A stretch of 64,000 bases of DNA from Sclerurus mexicanus (GCA_013396755.1 VWZF01004021.1:620001-684000); one strand, 5' to 3'; shown: positions 39,093 to 51,739, counted from the stretch's first letter. Program-made: numbers and translations. Notes: generated by a model not told the origin, from the sequence alone.

Positions 39093-39720
39093 GACACTAC
39101 CCCAATATACATTCCCCAGAATTATTAGTGTTGCTAATAACCACTACCAGAAAGCAACACAACCACACATTACCCCTAGCCCTAAAGCTAACCAGAAGCC
39201 GGACCCTAACCCTAACCCTAAACCCTAGCTTTCACCGAAACCCAAACATTGGACCCCCCTTGCCACTACCCCAATAACCACTCCCCAGAATTATTAGTGC
39301 TGCTAATAACCACTACCAGGAAGCAACACAACCACACATTACCCCCAGCCCTAAAGCTAACCAGACTCCGGAACCTAACCCTAGCTTTTACCATAACCCT
39401 AACCCTATACACAAACATTGGACCCCCCTTGCCACTACCCCAATAACCACTCCCCAGAATTATTAGTGCTGCTAATAACCACTACCAGAAAACAACACAA
39501 CCACACATTAACACTAGCCCTAAAGCTAACCATAAGCCGGAACCTAACCCTAACCGTAAACCTAAACCCTAGCTTTCACCGAAACCCAAATATTGGCCCC
39601 CCCTTGCCACTACCCCAATAACCACTCCCCAGAATTATTAGTGCTGCTAATAACCACTACCAGGAAGCAACACAACCACACATTACCCCTAGGCCTAAAG
39701 CTAACCAGAAGCCGGAACCA
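39093..39720. repeat. Tandem array of ~170 bp units with telomere-like CCCTAA runs
   Basis: Four units start at about 39093, 39262, 39431 and 39606, giving spacings of 169, 169 and 175 bp; the last unit stops early, at about 39720. Each unit begins with a CACTACCCCAATA-like segment, followed by CCAGAATTATTAGTG, an ACACAACCACACATTA segment and CCTAAAGCTAACC. The first three then carry CCCTAACCCTAA-type runs of one to three tandem copies (TTAGGG on the other strand) before CCCTAGCTTT. Unit similarity is high by eye, with scattered substitutions. The fourth unit ends before its telomere-like part. This is an intronic minisatellite, not a chromosome end, because ordinary intron flanks it on both sides. 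Confidence 0.92.
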
Positions 39721-41016
39721 GAAGCACGTTTCCCCGTGCCTGTAACAGCCACTCTTGCTTTATTTGCCACTTCATCCAGAGATACCATCAATAGCTTCAT
39801 CTATTTAGAGCACCAGGAAACGGCGCTGGGTCAGCCAGGGGCAACACTGAGGCCCTTTCGTGGATTATCTATTCATGGTATCGGGAAGACACGCAGACCG
39901 GGAGGAAGAACATTTCTCCAGATGTGATTAGAAAGATGCTCTTTTCAAAATGAGTACAAAACTGAACAGGAAGAGAAGACTGTAGGAGAGCAAAGAAGTC
40001 AAAGAAATGCTGCTGTGGCCATTCCTTCTGTGTTTCAGAGCTCACTGGATTCTCAAGGACCCAGAGGTCCCCCGGGGATTTATGCAGGCAGGCTCCACTG
40101 AGATAATCTGGGGAGATCTTTCTTAAAAATAAATCCAACCAAAGATTTCTCCAGATGTTCCCAATCCGTGAAAGCAGCTGTGGGTTGGCACCACATGAAG
40201 CCCATGAGAAGCTGCCAGAACACAGAGCAGAAGTTCACAATGCTGTGGCCAGAGTGGAGTTAAAACTGTGCTCCTTGAAATCTGCAGCACGTGCATGAAA
40301 TATATGTATTTTTACCCAAATTCAGCACTTGCATTCAATGAACTGCAGTGACCAAATCTCTTCAATAGAACTAGCTTTGCACAGAGTGGGAGTGACTTGC
40401 GTGGTATTTTCCCTTTTCCTGAATGCTAATTTTTGTTTGTTTAAAAACATAAGACAGCTCCAAGGCAGAGCACAGTGAGAGACAATCGAGTCATTCAGAG
40501 CAGACTCTGAATGTTCAATGAAGTACTTTAATTAACCCATGGATAGTAATTCTCTTCAAAGTCTTTTAAAATAAAATTATAGCCTTCTATCAGCAAAGGT
40601 ACTATTTAAAAAATAAAAATATCATCAGACTTCTGGTATACCTATGAATTTCATAATAAAATAATTGCATAAAAGCAGCTCCAAATTTAAAAAAAATAAG
40701 GTAGCCAAATTCTGAAGCTATCACAAAACATTTTACAAGGTCAAAACAACTTCCAAGTGCTCCAAAATAAAAACCATTTTGAAACTTCACTTTGTTTTGC
40801 AAACAAAGGTGACACAGCGTGACTGGAGATGGTTTCACTATCAGCACAACCAGGCAAGATTCTACACTGAGGCCAACCCACTTCTTTACTCTCAGGAGAC
40901 ATGGAAAGGCTACTTTAGTGTTCACACTCCCAGAGCAACCCATGGCAGCCCCCTGTCCCCAGCCCACAGAGTACCAAGGAAAGTAATGCACATCATCCTC
41001 TTCCTAAGATCAGCGA

Positions 41017-41300
41017 ATTGTTTGGGTTGGAAGAACCTTTAAAGCCCATCCAGTCCCACCCCCTGCCATGGGCAGGGACACCTCCCACCAGCCCAGGTTG
41101 CTCCAAGCCCCGTCCAACCTGGCCTTGGACACTTCCAGGGATGGGGCAACCCCAGCTTCTCTGGGCACCCTGTGCCAGGGCCTGCCCACCCTCCCAGGAA
41201 GGATTCCTTCCCAATATCCCATCTAACGCTGCCCTCTGGCAGTGGGAAGCCATTCCCCCTTGTCCTGTCCCCCCATCCCTTCTCCACAGTCCCTCTCCAG
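41017..41300 (-). mobile_element. CR1 LINE 3' fragment, longer 5' extent
   Basis: Reverse-complement CR1: TTTGGGTTGGAAGAACCTTT, CCCCTGCCATGGGCAGGGAC, TTGCTCCAAGCCCCGTCCAA, GGATTCCTTCCCAATATCCC, then CCCCCTTGTCCTGTCC in the more internal part. About 284 bp. It resembles the copy at 18957-19273 closely in reverse orientation. Confidence 0.92.
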
Positions 41301-42130
41301 TGGCCCATTTTGGCGCTGGATGTGAGGCTGGAGCAGGCACAGCACCCGCCCAGTTCTCAGCACACCCTGCTGCACTCCAAACCAGCAGCCCGTTCTCTCA
41401 CTTCTGCCTTACTAGACTTCAAACACAAATGACAAATCTCTGAATTAAAAGAGCCTCCATGCCCTGCCCACAAACACAAATGCATTTAACTGCAGACAGA
41501 GCCGTGGGGACCCTGCAAACACCCCCCTGGCATTACTGAGAGCTCCCCCTGCTCACCTCCCTGGGACCAGGGCACCTCCGCTGCCCTTTTCATTCGGATA
41601 GGGCTTTATTCAATTAGACCCGAGCCAGGGAACAGCCTTTTTCCTCTTGCAATAGGCTCCAAACAGCACATTTGCCCTGACACAGGCTCTGAGCTGCTGA
41701 TCCGGGGCAGCATCAGGTGCTAATTGCAGCCGCTCTCCCAGACGCGCTGCAAGAAAAACCTTTGTGACTAAAAGGTTTATTTCTGTCGCAGACTTGAGAG
41801 GGCTCATTATAAGTGATCACCAGATGTCACCAATTCTTCATAAAATACAAAAGAAAGAACATTTTTTTCCCAGCAGAAAACAACCCACAACTGTCAAAGT
41901 GTAACAAGAGCCATAAATATACTGCTCTGCAGCATTTTTAGCCATACTACAGATTCCCTTTTACTATTATACATCTCAAACAACACCTGCTGATACAGGA
42001 ATGAGGCATTTAATAAAGCCAGCACTACTGACAAGCTCTCACCAACAGGCAGTGACTCCACCCCACCCTCCAATAAGGTGATTACCAGATCTACAGCAGC
42101 AAACACAGCTCAGTTCCCATCCCTGGAAAG

Positions 42131-42389
42131 GGCAAGAGGAAATGGCCTCGACCAGCACCAGCGGAGGTTGAGGTTGGATTCTGGAGAAACTTTCTTCATA
42201 GCAAGGGTTGTTCAGCCTTGGCATAGCTGCCCAGGGCAGTGGGGGAGTCCCCACTCCTGGAGGGATTTAACACATGTGTGGATGTGGAACGTGGGTCGGG
42301 TCATGGGTTAGTGGTGGGCTTGGCAGTGCTGGGGAATGGTTGGACTCCATGGCCCTGGAGGGCTTTTCCAACCTAAAAAATTCCATGGA
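42131..42389 (+). mobile_element. CR1 LINE 3' fragment of a divergent subfamily
   Basis: Starts GGCAAGAGGAAATGGCCTCG and continues with GGTTGAGGTTGGATTCTGGA, AGCTGCCCAGGGCAGTGGGG, then GGTTGGACTCCATGGCCCTG and TTTTCCAACCTAAAAAATTC. The structure matches a CR1 3' end distinct from the common copies in this window. Confidence 0.85.
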
Positions 42390-44813
42390 ATAACACAACA
42401 CTGTGAGCCAGCAGAGCAAAAGGACAGCTGGGAATGGGCGATGCACCTTCAGCTCCTTAAACAAAACACGCAAGAAAGAGTAGGGTCCAAAAAACCCCAA
42501 TGTCATGGAGAGCTGTGTGCTTTACCAGGGGAACTTCCCCAAAAGCAAGTTATGTCACACTGGTGCCAATTAAAGGCAAACTGCCCTGCAAACACTCAGC
42601 TCTGGTCACATCCTGGCACCTTCCAAATCAGGGGGGTTAAACTGGAGACTGGGAGATGTTTTCTCTTGCTGGCTTCCCTCTGGCAGTCCAAGCAAGGAGG
42701 CTTCCTAAGGTAAATGATACACTTCAGCTGCCAGATCGCTTTTCCCATTTTCAGATCTCAAATCAGATTTGGGCACTGTTTTCATTATCACCACAGAGAA
42801 GCGCCTGAGCGAGTGCCATCCAGAATCCATCAGGACATGTGTCACTCATGTGACACACTCCGTGGGTATGCAGGCCACTGCTCCCAGCATTTCATCTCTT
42901 TCTGCCTCTGGGTTGCTTCAAATGAAAAATATTCTGCGCCCAAACGGTGCATTGCTGCGTGCAGAGCTGTCACTTATATTTATTTCACAAGCAGTTTAAG
43001 ACATGACGTGAACTGAGTTGCTGGAAAGATTCTACTACAAGCTATCAAAGCCTTAAGCAGACACCATCTATAACTTGCTTTCATCTTCACCCCCACCAGC
43101 TCCTGCTCCCAGTGAGCACAACCACCTCCAAATCCCCCTGACTGTCTGCAGAGCCATCACTGGGGCACTGAGAGAAACCCAAACTCATCAGAACACACCC
43201 AAACTCGTGCCGTTCCACGGGCAAACCCAGAAGGAGCCTTCAGGGGACACGCAGAGCCAAAGCCGTGTCCTTTCTCCACACAGCAACCCTTGGCCATTGG
43301 AAGGGTAGCAGATACACCACCTGAAGAAGTCCTAAAGCGTCCACAGGAATTTGGGAACAGCTCATAGGACTCATCAGCGTACCGAAACCCCAACAGCTCC
43401 CCAGACCACCCACCTCCTTTCCAGCGAGCTCCCTCCAGGATGACTCACTCCTGCCAAATAATTCCATTTGAACAGAGACCGATTCGGGATAAGCCTGCAG
43501 ATCAAGTGGCAAAGCCCTGTTGTTATACTGACGCTTACAGAGATATCAGGAATTACCTGCATTCTGCCTGAGCTCACTGTGCATCACTGATGTCCAGGGC
43601 AAAAAATGACACTTCAGGTGCAGGGACTTGGGGCACAAAACCCAGGGGCTCCTCCACGAGCACCGGCTGAACTTCTACTCCAAATGTAGGGAGAACGCTC
43701 AGCAAATGTGTTTTAGCCCAGGTGACAACCCCACCCCCCCAACACCTGATGGCAGCAACAGGTCCTCAGAAGAACAAGCACAACCTGCCTTCAGCTGTGG
43801 CTTCAGCTGGGGACAATGAGCAATTAAACTGATCCATTAAATGACAAGGCACTGGACAGAATGCAGACCCTGCAGTTACTTTGTATTAAGAATGTATTTG
43901 GCTACACCTGAATCCAATTTGAAGATAAAAATTTATCTCTTTAATATTAAGGGATTTCTGCAGATGGTGTTTCAAAGCAGCTCCTTCATAATGCACATTT
44001 ACCTACAAGATGTGAGCATGTTTTACACAAATACACATATTCACCTTTCATTCACAAAGTTCTATTTACCTTCGCTTTTTCGGGTATTTATTGCAGTGCA
44101 GTTGTTAAAAGCCTCAACCAAGGTTTCATCCAGTCATAATAAAACTCAAAAGCAAACAATTAAACCCCAAGTTGTACAAGGGACCAAAACCTCAAGCCTA
44201 ACAAAAACCCTACATCATTACAGTATGTAAAAATATATTTATTTACACTGCCTCCTTCCCCTCTTACTCTCTGATGTCTTTAAAACACATGCTCCAAACC
44301 AGCACCTGAGATTCCTACCGGCGTTATTTATACAACATTTTGGGTGCAAGAGAGGGTGGGCATAGAAAGAAACCCTCCTCTGGAGGAAGAATTTAAGCAT
44401 CATCTTCTGTAACACTCTACTCCTGCTCTGTGTGTCTCCTCACGTGAGAGCAACTGGCTTCCAGAATTCCTTCCTCCCTGGGCACATCCCTTTTGCCAGA
44501 GGGAGGCAGGCTCTGATGGCAGGGCCATCTGGCCACTGGTGATTTCCCAGCCCCCTGTGGATCAGCTTCAGGTTCCCCTCCACTGGCAGCTCCTGAGGCT
44601 GCACTGCTGCTCTCAACGCCCCTCACACATCTGCTGCTCTTGCTGAGCATGGACAAATTCGGCGGTGGTGAGCCTGGCAAGGAGCTTGGCTTCCAGCTGA
44701 GAAGTCTTCAGCTCCTCCTCACATCACAGACTGCACTTCTGCTGCTCCAGGGTCAGCACAGCTCTGCTCTTGAGCTCCCAGTGAAGAAATGCAGCACCCT
44801 GACATACAGGGCA

Positions 44814-44948
44814 AAAAATCAAGGGGGAAATGAAGGACACCCAGAAGGAAGCAAGAAGGGGAAAAGAAGGGAAACAGAAAGGAATAAGCAGGGGGGGAAA
44901 GAAAAGGGAAAAGAATGGGAAAAAAGAAGGGGAAAAGAAGCAAGAGCG
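44814..44948. repeat. Polypurine (G/A-rich) tract
   Basis: About 135 bp in which the plus strand is almost all A and G, built of AAGGGG, GGGAAA and AAGAAGGGG-like words. It is a pyrimidine tract on the FSTL4 sense strand. The long minus-strand open frame across it with many Phe, Pro, Leu and Ser residues is a composition artefact. Confidence 0.9.
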
Positions 44949-46394
44949 TGGGACAAGGTGGACATGATGTGGCACGCTGGCTCCTCTTCCTTCTCTGCTC
45001 CAAGCATCTTGGATACATCTTCTCGCAGATGTTCTCCGTAGATCAGGGCCCCAAGTGACTGACACGTGGTCCATGGGGGCTCTGCCCACCCCAGTGTGGT
45101 TTGGAGCCCAGGGGTCCCTCCCAGGAGCACTCTGCACACACGTGAGGTGGCACTACATGGCACTGCTTCACATCCAATCTCCACGCTGCTCTCATTTCCC
45201 ACCTGGGAAATTTTTGCAAAGTAGGTGCGAGTTTGTACTTTTTGAGGCTGTTTCCAACAGATGGCAGAAATCCGGGTGAACTGCCAGTCTTTTCTTCTGG
45301 AGATGTGGCTGCCAGAGGTTCCAAAGACAGCCAGTGGCACCTTCGTTTGCAACTGTCTCATGAAGGAATCCCACAAAAGGGACATGAAGTGGTTATTGAA
45401 GCGTGCAAGCTTTGGAACTACAGAAAAAGCAGTGCCTGCTTTTAAAAAACAATAAACAGGACATTTCTGAGTTGCTAAATTGACAGGGCTGGTTGGCAAT
45501 GCTCATCTGTAGCTTTTAGAAGCTTTACCATTGGCTGTGCCTCCTTCTCATTCCGAACCCAAGGAAATTCCAATTTCTCCCTCAAGAAGAGCTGTAATTT
45601 CCCAAAGACTCCAGCTGGGCTGGGGGTGCTCCCCCAGCAAAGCACAAGGTGCTGGAAGAAGTGGTAAAAGAGGGGGAAAACAAATGTGGAGCTGAGGAAA
45701 AGAGGCCAAGGAGTGGAAGGCAAGCAGCAGGCCAGCATCCCACCTGCCCCCCAGGCTGCTGAGCCCTGGCCACCTGTCTGCTTACATAACATTCCTCACT
45801 TTCTATCCAACAGCCTGAAACCCGGGATGCAACATCCAGCTCTAAATCAGGGCTTCCTGCTGACACACCATATGTCAGCCCGTACTTACGTAGTCACCAA
45901 AAGTGTTAATGGCAATTATTTAAAAATTATTACACTTTATTCATGCAGAGAATCCCTCCTTGCAGCGACTCAAATCTTCCAAGACAGGTTTTTTATAAAC
46001 CGCATTTTTCCCTGATTTCCAATCTGATTTTATGCCCTTTAACTATTTTATTTTGTTTTAAACCTAACAGGCTTTATTACTGAGGTATTAATTTACAGAG
46101 CTGCTTTGAGGGGAAATTACTTAATGAAACTGAAGTTAAAAGGTTTTTCACCCAAGCATGGCATCTTCTCAGTGGGAGGGGGACTGTCCTGACTCCTGGT
46201 GCTGCTGTTCAGAACATCTGGGAAGAGCATCCACAGAAAACCAGACCAAAACCCCTGGGCACCCTCAGGCCTTTCACCAGAGAGCAAGGCGAGTAAAAAT
46301 CTGCACAGAAGGGCCTTTTTTCAGCGTGCACAGTCCCCACCACTCAGCTCGATGCTTAGAAGTCAATTTATAAAGAAAAAAGTTATAGAGCATA

Positions 46395-46433
46395 CCCCCC
46401 CCCCNNNNNNNNNNNNNNNNNNNNNNNNNNNNN
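46395..46433. other. C10 homopolymer followed by a 29-base assembly gap
   Basis: Ten C residues (46395-46404) run directly into N at 46405-46433. The true length and content of the gap are unknown. Any open frame across it is unreliable. Confidence 0.98.
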
Positions 46434-47382
46434 TGAAGCTAAAAATCAGGGAGCAGAAAGGACAGCCCATTCCCCAGCGCTTTCTCCAGACCCGGGAGGC
46501 TGCAATCAGCACTGACACAGGCTCTCCCTCGGATGAAGGCAGCATAAATAAAGAAAAATTAATTAATCAACGAAGGAACTTTTTAGCTGCTAATTAAAAT
46601 GCACAGTTAATCATAATTTCCTCCAAACAAGCTGCTAAAAATGGGTCAATAACGCCCAGGCAGAAAAGAAACAGCCTGTTTTGTCTTCATTTGGTGCCTC
46701 CCACTGCACACCCAATGCCACCGGCCTGCCAGGGCGTCCCTGTCACAGCTGGATCCACCTCAGATCCCTGGACTCATCCTGGATCCTCAGGTCAAAACTC
46801 TGGACCGAAACTGCTGAGCCCTTATCACAATAAAAACACACAGAAAAGGGAAAACTGGCCTCCAAAAGGGCAGATGCCAATTCTCACCCATTTCACGCTG
46901 ACAAAATCTGTTTGTCCATTTGTCTGCACCTTTTGCTGTATCCACCAGCGTTTTTATGGAAGGCAATATCCCAAGTGAGTTCGTATGGAATCAGTGGGAG
47001 CAGGGAACCACGACGCACACGTCACTGGGTTGTCCATCATCCTTACAGCCCCTCAGTGCCACGGACACCTGGGGAGAACCCACAGGACCGAGGCACGGAG
47101 GGGAAAGCCTTGCAGTTTGCACCTGTTACAGGGGGGAAATTCTGCAGAGAGCCCTTCCTGACAAACAGCTTTCTCAGCCTTTCCTGTCAAAGACGACTGG
47201 AAACTGACAGTGGGAATGTCACGGCAAGAAACCCACAGCTGGTGTTTTACTTCTTCTGTGCTGTCTGTTCTCAAGCATTCAGGGCTTTGCTTTTTCCTGC
47301 TGCAAAAGCAACAAGCCAAATGCAACAATGAAAGAAAAATTAAGACCGGCACCTTCCAAAGTGCTCAGGAGCTTCCTCACAT

Positions 47383-47435
47383 GGAATCATAAAGGTTGGG
47401 AAAGACCTCCAAGATCACTGCAGAGCGTTTACCAT
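47383..47435 (-). mobile_element. CR1 LINE 3' terminal remnant
   Basis: GGAATCATAAAGGTTGGGAA and AGACCTCCAAGATCACTGCA match the reverse complement of the terminal part of a CR1 of the GATCTTGGAGGTCTTT type. About 50 bp only. Confidence 0.7.
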
Positions 47436-49807
47436 TCATCTCAGAGCGCAAGAGATGTGAATACTAAGCTTTCTTTAGTTTTAACCCTTTAAAAAGAATT
47501 AATTCAGGTGCTAGCAATGTACCTTAGAAACGCACATGACTTCACACAGCACAGAAAAGCAGGACTTCCCACAGACACTAATTCATAAATAAACCTCCTG
47601 CTTACTCAGTATTTGAACTGTCTCACCAGGGATAAACCTCACCTGGCTTGGCTTTAGACAGCACCCACTCACTCCAAAGCTCATTCAGACCAAGACTGCA
47701 AATCAGAGCATTATTTTTACAACAGGTTTAAGTATGTCCTTCAACACAGTAAGCTAGATTATTTTCTTACCTCCCTTAGAACAAGATTTTAGGTTTTCCA
47801 GCTCCATCATTCAAAAGCCCCAGCAGTCCTGCCAAAGGACACAATGAGCTACAGTATCCACAGGGCTGGAACAGAATTTCCAATGCCCCCCAAATGCTCT
47901 TCCTTCATTTTAACTCAACATTGGTACTTCTTTTTTAAAAACAAAATCCATTCACAGTCCTGTTCCCGTTTCCTCTGAGCTTATGGATTGCAGATGCCCA
48001 TTGCCATCGGGCACAGTTCTGAACTTGGGTACAGTTGGGAAGAGAAAATGAAAATAATAAACAGGGAAAACCATAGAAGTTAAAGAGGTCAAGAACTACG
48101 GTATCCCATTGGATTATCTTACACACAGGACACCTCTTATTTTATACAAAGATTTCACGTGCCCAGATCAAAACACTTCATGAAGCATTTTGCACATGTG
48201 GCTCCAGGCTGTTTTCTGATCCAATGAACATTATGAAATGATGTGAATGAAATGTCAGTAAACAGGTTAAAGATATCCAGGGATGCAGTAATTCCACCTG
48301 ATTACTCTGAAATGTCAGAGTTCTCCAGCTCTTGGTGGCGATGACGGGCTTTGTCTGGAGCCTTTCTGAGGAGGAAGGAGGCAAGATTTGGGGATTCAAG
48401 ACTGCTCCTTTCCTGAATTAGGTTCCTGCTGGCAAGTGTTCTTTGGGGATAGCTGTGTCTTAATGTCAATAAAACTAAAGTTAACCTCATAAAACACTGA
48501 CAGTTATCCCCAGACATGACTTGCCAAAGGGAATCTAACTTAAGAAGGATAACATTCCCAGAGCTGAGGTTACCAAAGACTTCCACTTGTGCAGACAAGG
48601 CAGTACAGATAAGATGTCAGAACAGACCAGATTCACCCTCATGGGCATAACAGTATCAAACAGGATAATGAAGCATTTCTTTAACACTTCTCCAATTCTT
48701 GATCTCTTTTGAAGCCTCCAAACAAAGGTGACTGCAAGGAAGTGTTACGTGGATAAATACACTAAGACTGAAAAGAAAAAAAAGAATAAAAAAGAGCCAA
48801 ATGTCTGTTCACATAATAACATGAAGAACATCTCAGCTCAATGAGAAAATAAATTTAAAAAAACGACAAACAAACCAGTGCTTCTGACAACACAGGAGCC
48901 ATTTGAACAATTCATATCCATTAGAAAAATCACCATCAATTTAAGAAAGTGGTGAAGTCTGACTTAAAAACCCCTTCCAAAGATCCCCTGGGGCCAGAAA
49001 GGAGCTGGATTTGGGCAGCAGGTGCCCAGGGCAGCTCGCGTGGCTTTCCTGGGCCGGCAGTGGCTGGAGCAGCCCCGGGCACACAAAGCAAAGCAGCTCT
49101 GTTTGCAAAGAGCCAAAGGAACTCGCTGTAAGTGATGGGCCCAGAACAGCAGCCTGCAACCTGCTCGCTTTCCTAAAGTGAGCCCAAAGTAACTGCACTC
49201 CAATTTTCCCCAACTCATTATGTAAAATAAAAGGCAGCTGAAAGCCAGCGTGGGGCCACAAAATGCCTTCATTAGCTTTCAGTTCTGTTCCAGTGAAAAT
49301 GCAGCCAAACCCCCCTGGGTTCAGAGGGGCTGGGGTTTTTGCCTTAACAGCTTTCGCTTCCTCAACGCTGTACGGCTTCAGCGGGATTTTCTGCCAGTTA
49401 GTCTGGACCTAACAAGCTATTGCACCATTAACACAAACCACAGTGTGTCCAGGAGTATTAAACGTTTTCCACAAGGCCCTGTTTTACAGTCACTCCAAGA
49501 ATGACGATGCCAAATTATGAGTCCAAGACAGATGTTTTCCAGATGTGCTGAGCATCTCACTTAAATGCTGGATGAGGAGTCTTTCCAAAATGCTGGAAGG
49601 GTTGTGCCAGCTGCATTTAGATGGGCTGACCCCAGAGTTTCTGCTTATGGAAAACTATCCTTGTGAATAAATGTATCCAAAAACTGGCTGCATCTCTCAC
49701 ACCCACAGCAGGGTGAAGGATGAAGTCCAATGACAACCATTGAAGGGAAGAAATGGGAAAGGAATGGGAAGCTGCGGATGCAGAGGTGCAGCACTGTGAG
49801 CACGACT

Positions 49808-50002
49808 TCATAGAATCATCATTTGGACTGGAAGGGACCTTAAAGCTCATCCTGCTCAACCCCCTGCCATGGGCAGGGACAACTTCCACCAGCCCAGGTT
49901 GCTGCAAGCCCCACCTGGCCTTGGATATTTCCAGGGATGGGGCAGCCACAGGTTGTCTGGGCAACCCTCCCAGGAAGGAATTTCTTCCCGATATCCAATC
50001 TC
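49808..50002 (-). mobile_element. CR1 LINE 3' fragment with terminal octamer region
   Basis: CATAGAATCATCATTTGGAC at the 3' end, followed by GGAAGGGACCTTAAAGCTCA, CCTGCCATGGGCAGGGACAA and GGAATTTCTTCCCGATATCC. About 195 bp in FSTL4 sense orientation. Confidence 0.92.
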
Positions 50003-51266
50003 TGCACCCACTGATGGCACTGAGCCCACGGGAAAGAGCAGCTCCCCTGCCACACAAGGGATGTGTCTGCACAGCTTAAACCATGGAGTCTGTGAGACAG
50101 AGGTGCTGCTCCACATTGAGGGGACCAAAATCTCTGCCCTCCAGGCAGGAGCACCCCAAAGATCAGAGACTCTTGCAAGCCCTCCAGAGATGCTGCCACT
50201 GCTCCCAGGTTACCTGCAAGGTGCTGTGCCAAGGGTGGGCTGCACACAGCTGGTCCGGCTGTCAGTCTTGATTCTGAGGAAACTCTTTATATCAGAGTTT
50301 ATTTATGGGTGGGTTCTGGGAATCACATTTCCCAAGGAGATTTGGTTTGATTGGCTCTGCTGGTCCTCCCAGAGCACTGTTAAGATGGGGCTTAGATAAG
50401 GCTCCCACAGTAGTAACTGCAAACACAGAGCTAAATTTGCTTTTCTACGAATATTCAGGAACCTTCACTTCCTGGCAACGTTCCTGTTAGTAAACCAATT
50501 TGCTAAAACATTCATGACTAGCAAACTACAGGGCCATGGATACGGCCAAACACAGCTAAATACTCACCGCAAATGTTTTCAGTATTTGGCTTGCTCTAGA
50601 TTAAATAAAAAAACCCCAAACTATAATAATGGCTGGCATTCAGCATCACAGCTTCCACTGGGAAACCTGTGGTGAGGAGATTGGCTGGTGGTGGACAAGG
50701 GCCCCCAAGACTGGCCCGTGGCTGCAGGGTCAGGAGTCTGGAACGGGGATGATTTAACAAGAGCTCTGCTATTTCTGCCTGTGACCTTGAGGAAGTCCCG
50801 GTGTCTCCTCCAGACTGCAATTCCTCCTCTTTAATGGGTGGCTTACTACGTTCCTGGCATGCAAAGGTGTTGTGAGGTCTAATTCATTAATCTTTGTAAA
50901 GCATTCTAGGACACTTTGTTGGAAAATGCAAAATATTATCAGTAAGAGCCTTCCATTTAAATCTCACCTGGAAACCTTCCTCTGACTCCTCAATTTGTGA
51001 TTGATCCCCACTCAATTAGAAGTAATGGGATTTACTTGTAGGCTCCAGCAGCAGAGCAGACCCCACAGGAAGGTGCCAGCAACAGCAGCAGAGCTGATTC
51101 CCTGGAAGGAGCCTGGAGATCAGTCCCTGCACTGGGAGAGCCATGGCCAGATCCTGCATCCCTGAACTGCTCCGGGACCACCTGAACCAGCCCTGGGCAA
51201 AGGGATGGGGCACTGAGACCCCCCCAGCACCACCACAAACCCCCACCCCTACACAAACCCCCCAGG

Positions 51267-51436
51267 TCAAGGGGGAATGGCTTTAAACTGACAGAGGGCA
51301 GATTTAGATTGGATATTGGGAAGAAATTCTCCCCAGTGAGGGTGGGCAGGCCCTGGCACAGGGTGCCCAGAGAAGCTGTGGCTGCCCCTGGATCCCTGGG
51401 AGTGTCCAAGGGCAGGTTGGATGGGGCTTGGAGCAG
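51267..51436 (+). mobile_element. CR1 LINE fragment lacking its 3' end
   Basis: Shows AATGGCTTTAAACTGACAGA, GGGCAGATTTAGATTGGATA, AGAAGCTGTGGCTGCCCCTG and GGATGGGGCTTGGAGCA, then stops abruptly. The GTCCCTGCCCATGGCAGG segment and octamer tail that should follow are missing, which is unusual because CR1 copies are normally truncated at the 5' end. Confidence 0.9.
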
Positions 51437-51739
51437 TCCATCCTTTTTATCTTTAAAGCACTTCTAAATCTCCCTGCCTGAGTCTCCCCAGCTCTAAAAT
51501 TTATTCTATCCATTTGTTTTCCTCCGTTCAGTTTCCAGCGCCCTTTACCATGATCTAATCATCTTAATCGTTAATGCTCGTCTCTACCTTTTAACCTTTT
51601 CACTTTTCTTTTTAAAGCAATCTCTCCATCTCTCTCAGGTTTGGGCCTTTTTTCTCTATTATTAAATTAAGGTTTTCGCTGGCCTCTGTCTCAGCACAGA
51701 GCAGGAGGTGCCCCAGGGAGAGTCCCCTGGCACCAAACA

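Noticed and set aside
39093..39720. CRISPR-like array or true telomere
   Set aside because: The units are contiguous near-identical tandem copies without unique spacers, and intron sequence continues on both sides.
44719..45499. 226-codon minus-strand open frame
   Set aside because: Part of its length comes from the polypurine tract (Phe/Pro/Leu/Ser-rich translation). No domain, splice-site context or family resemblance was recognised.
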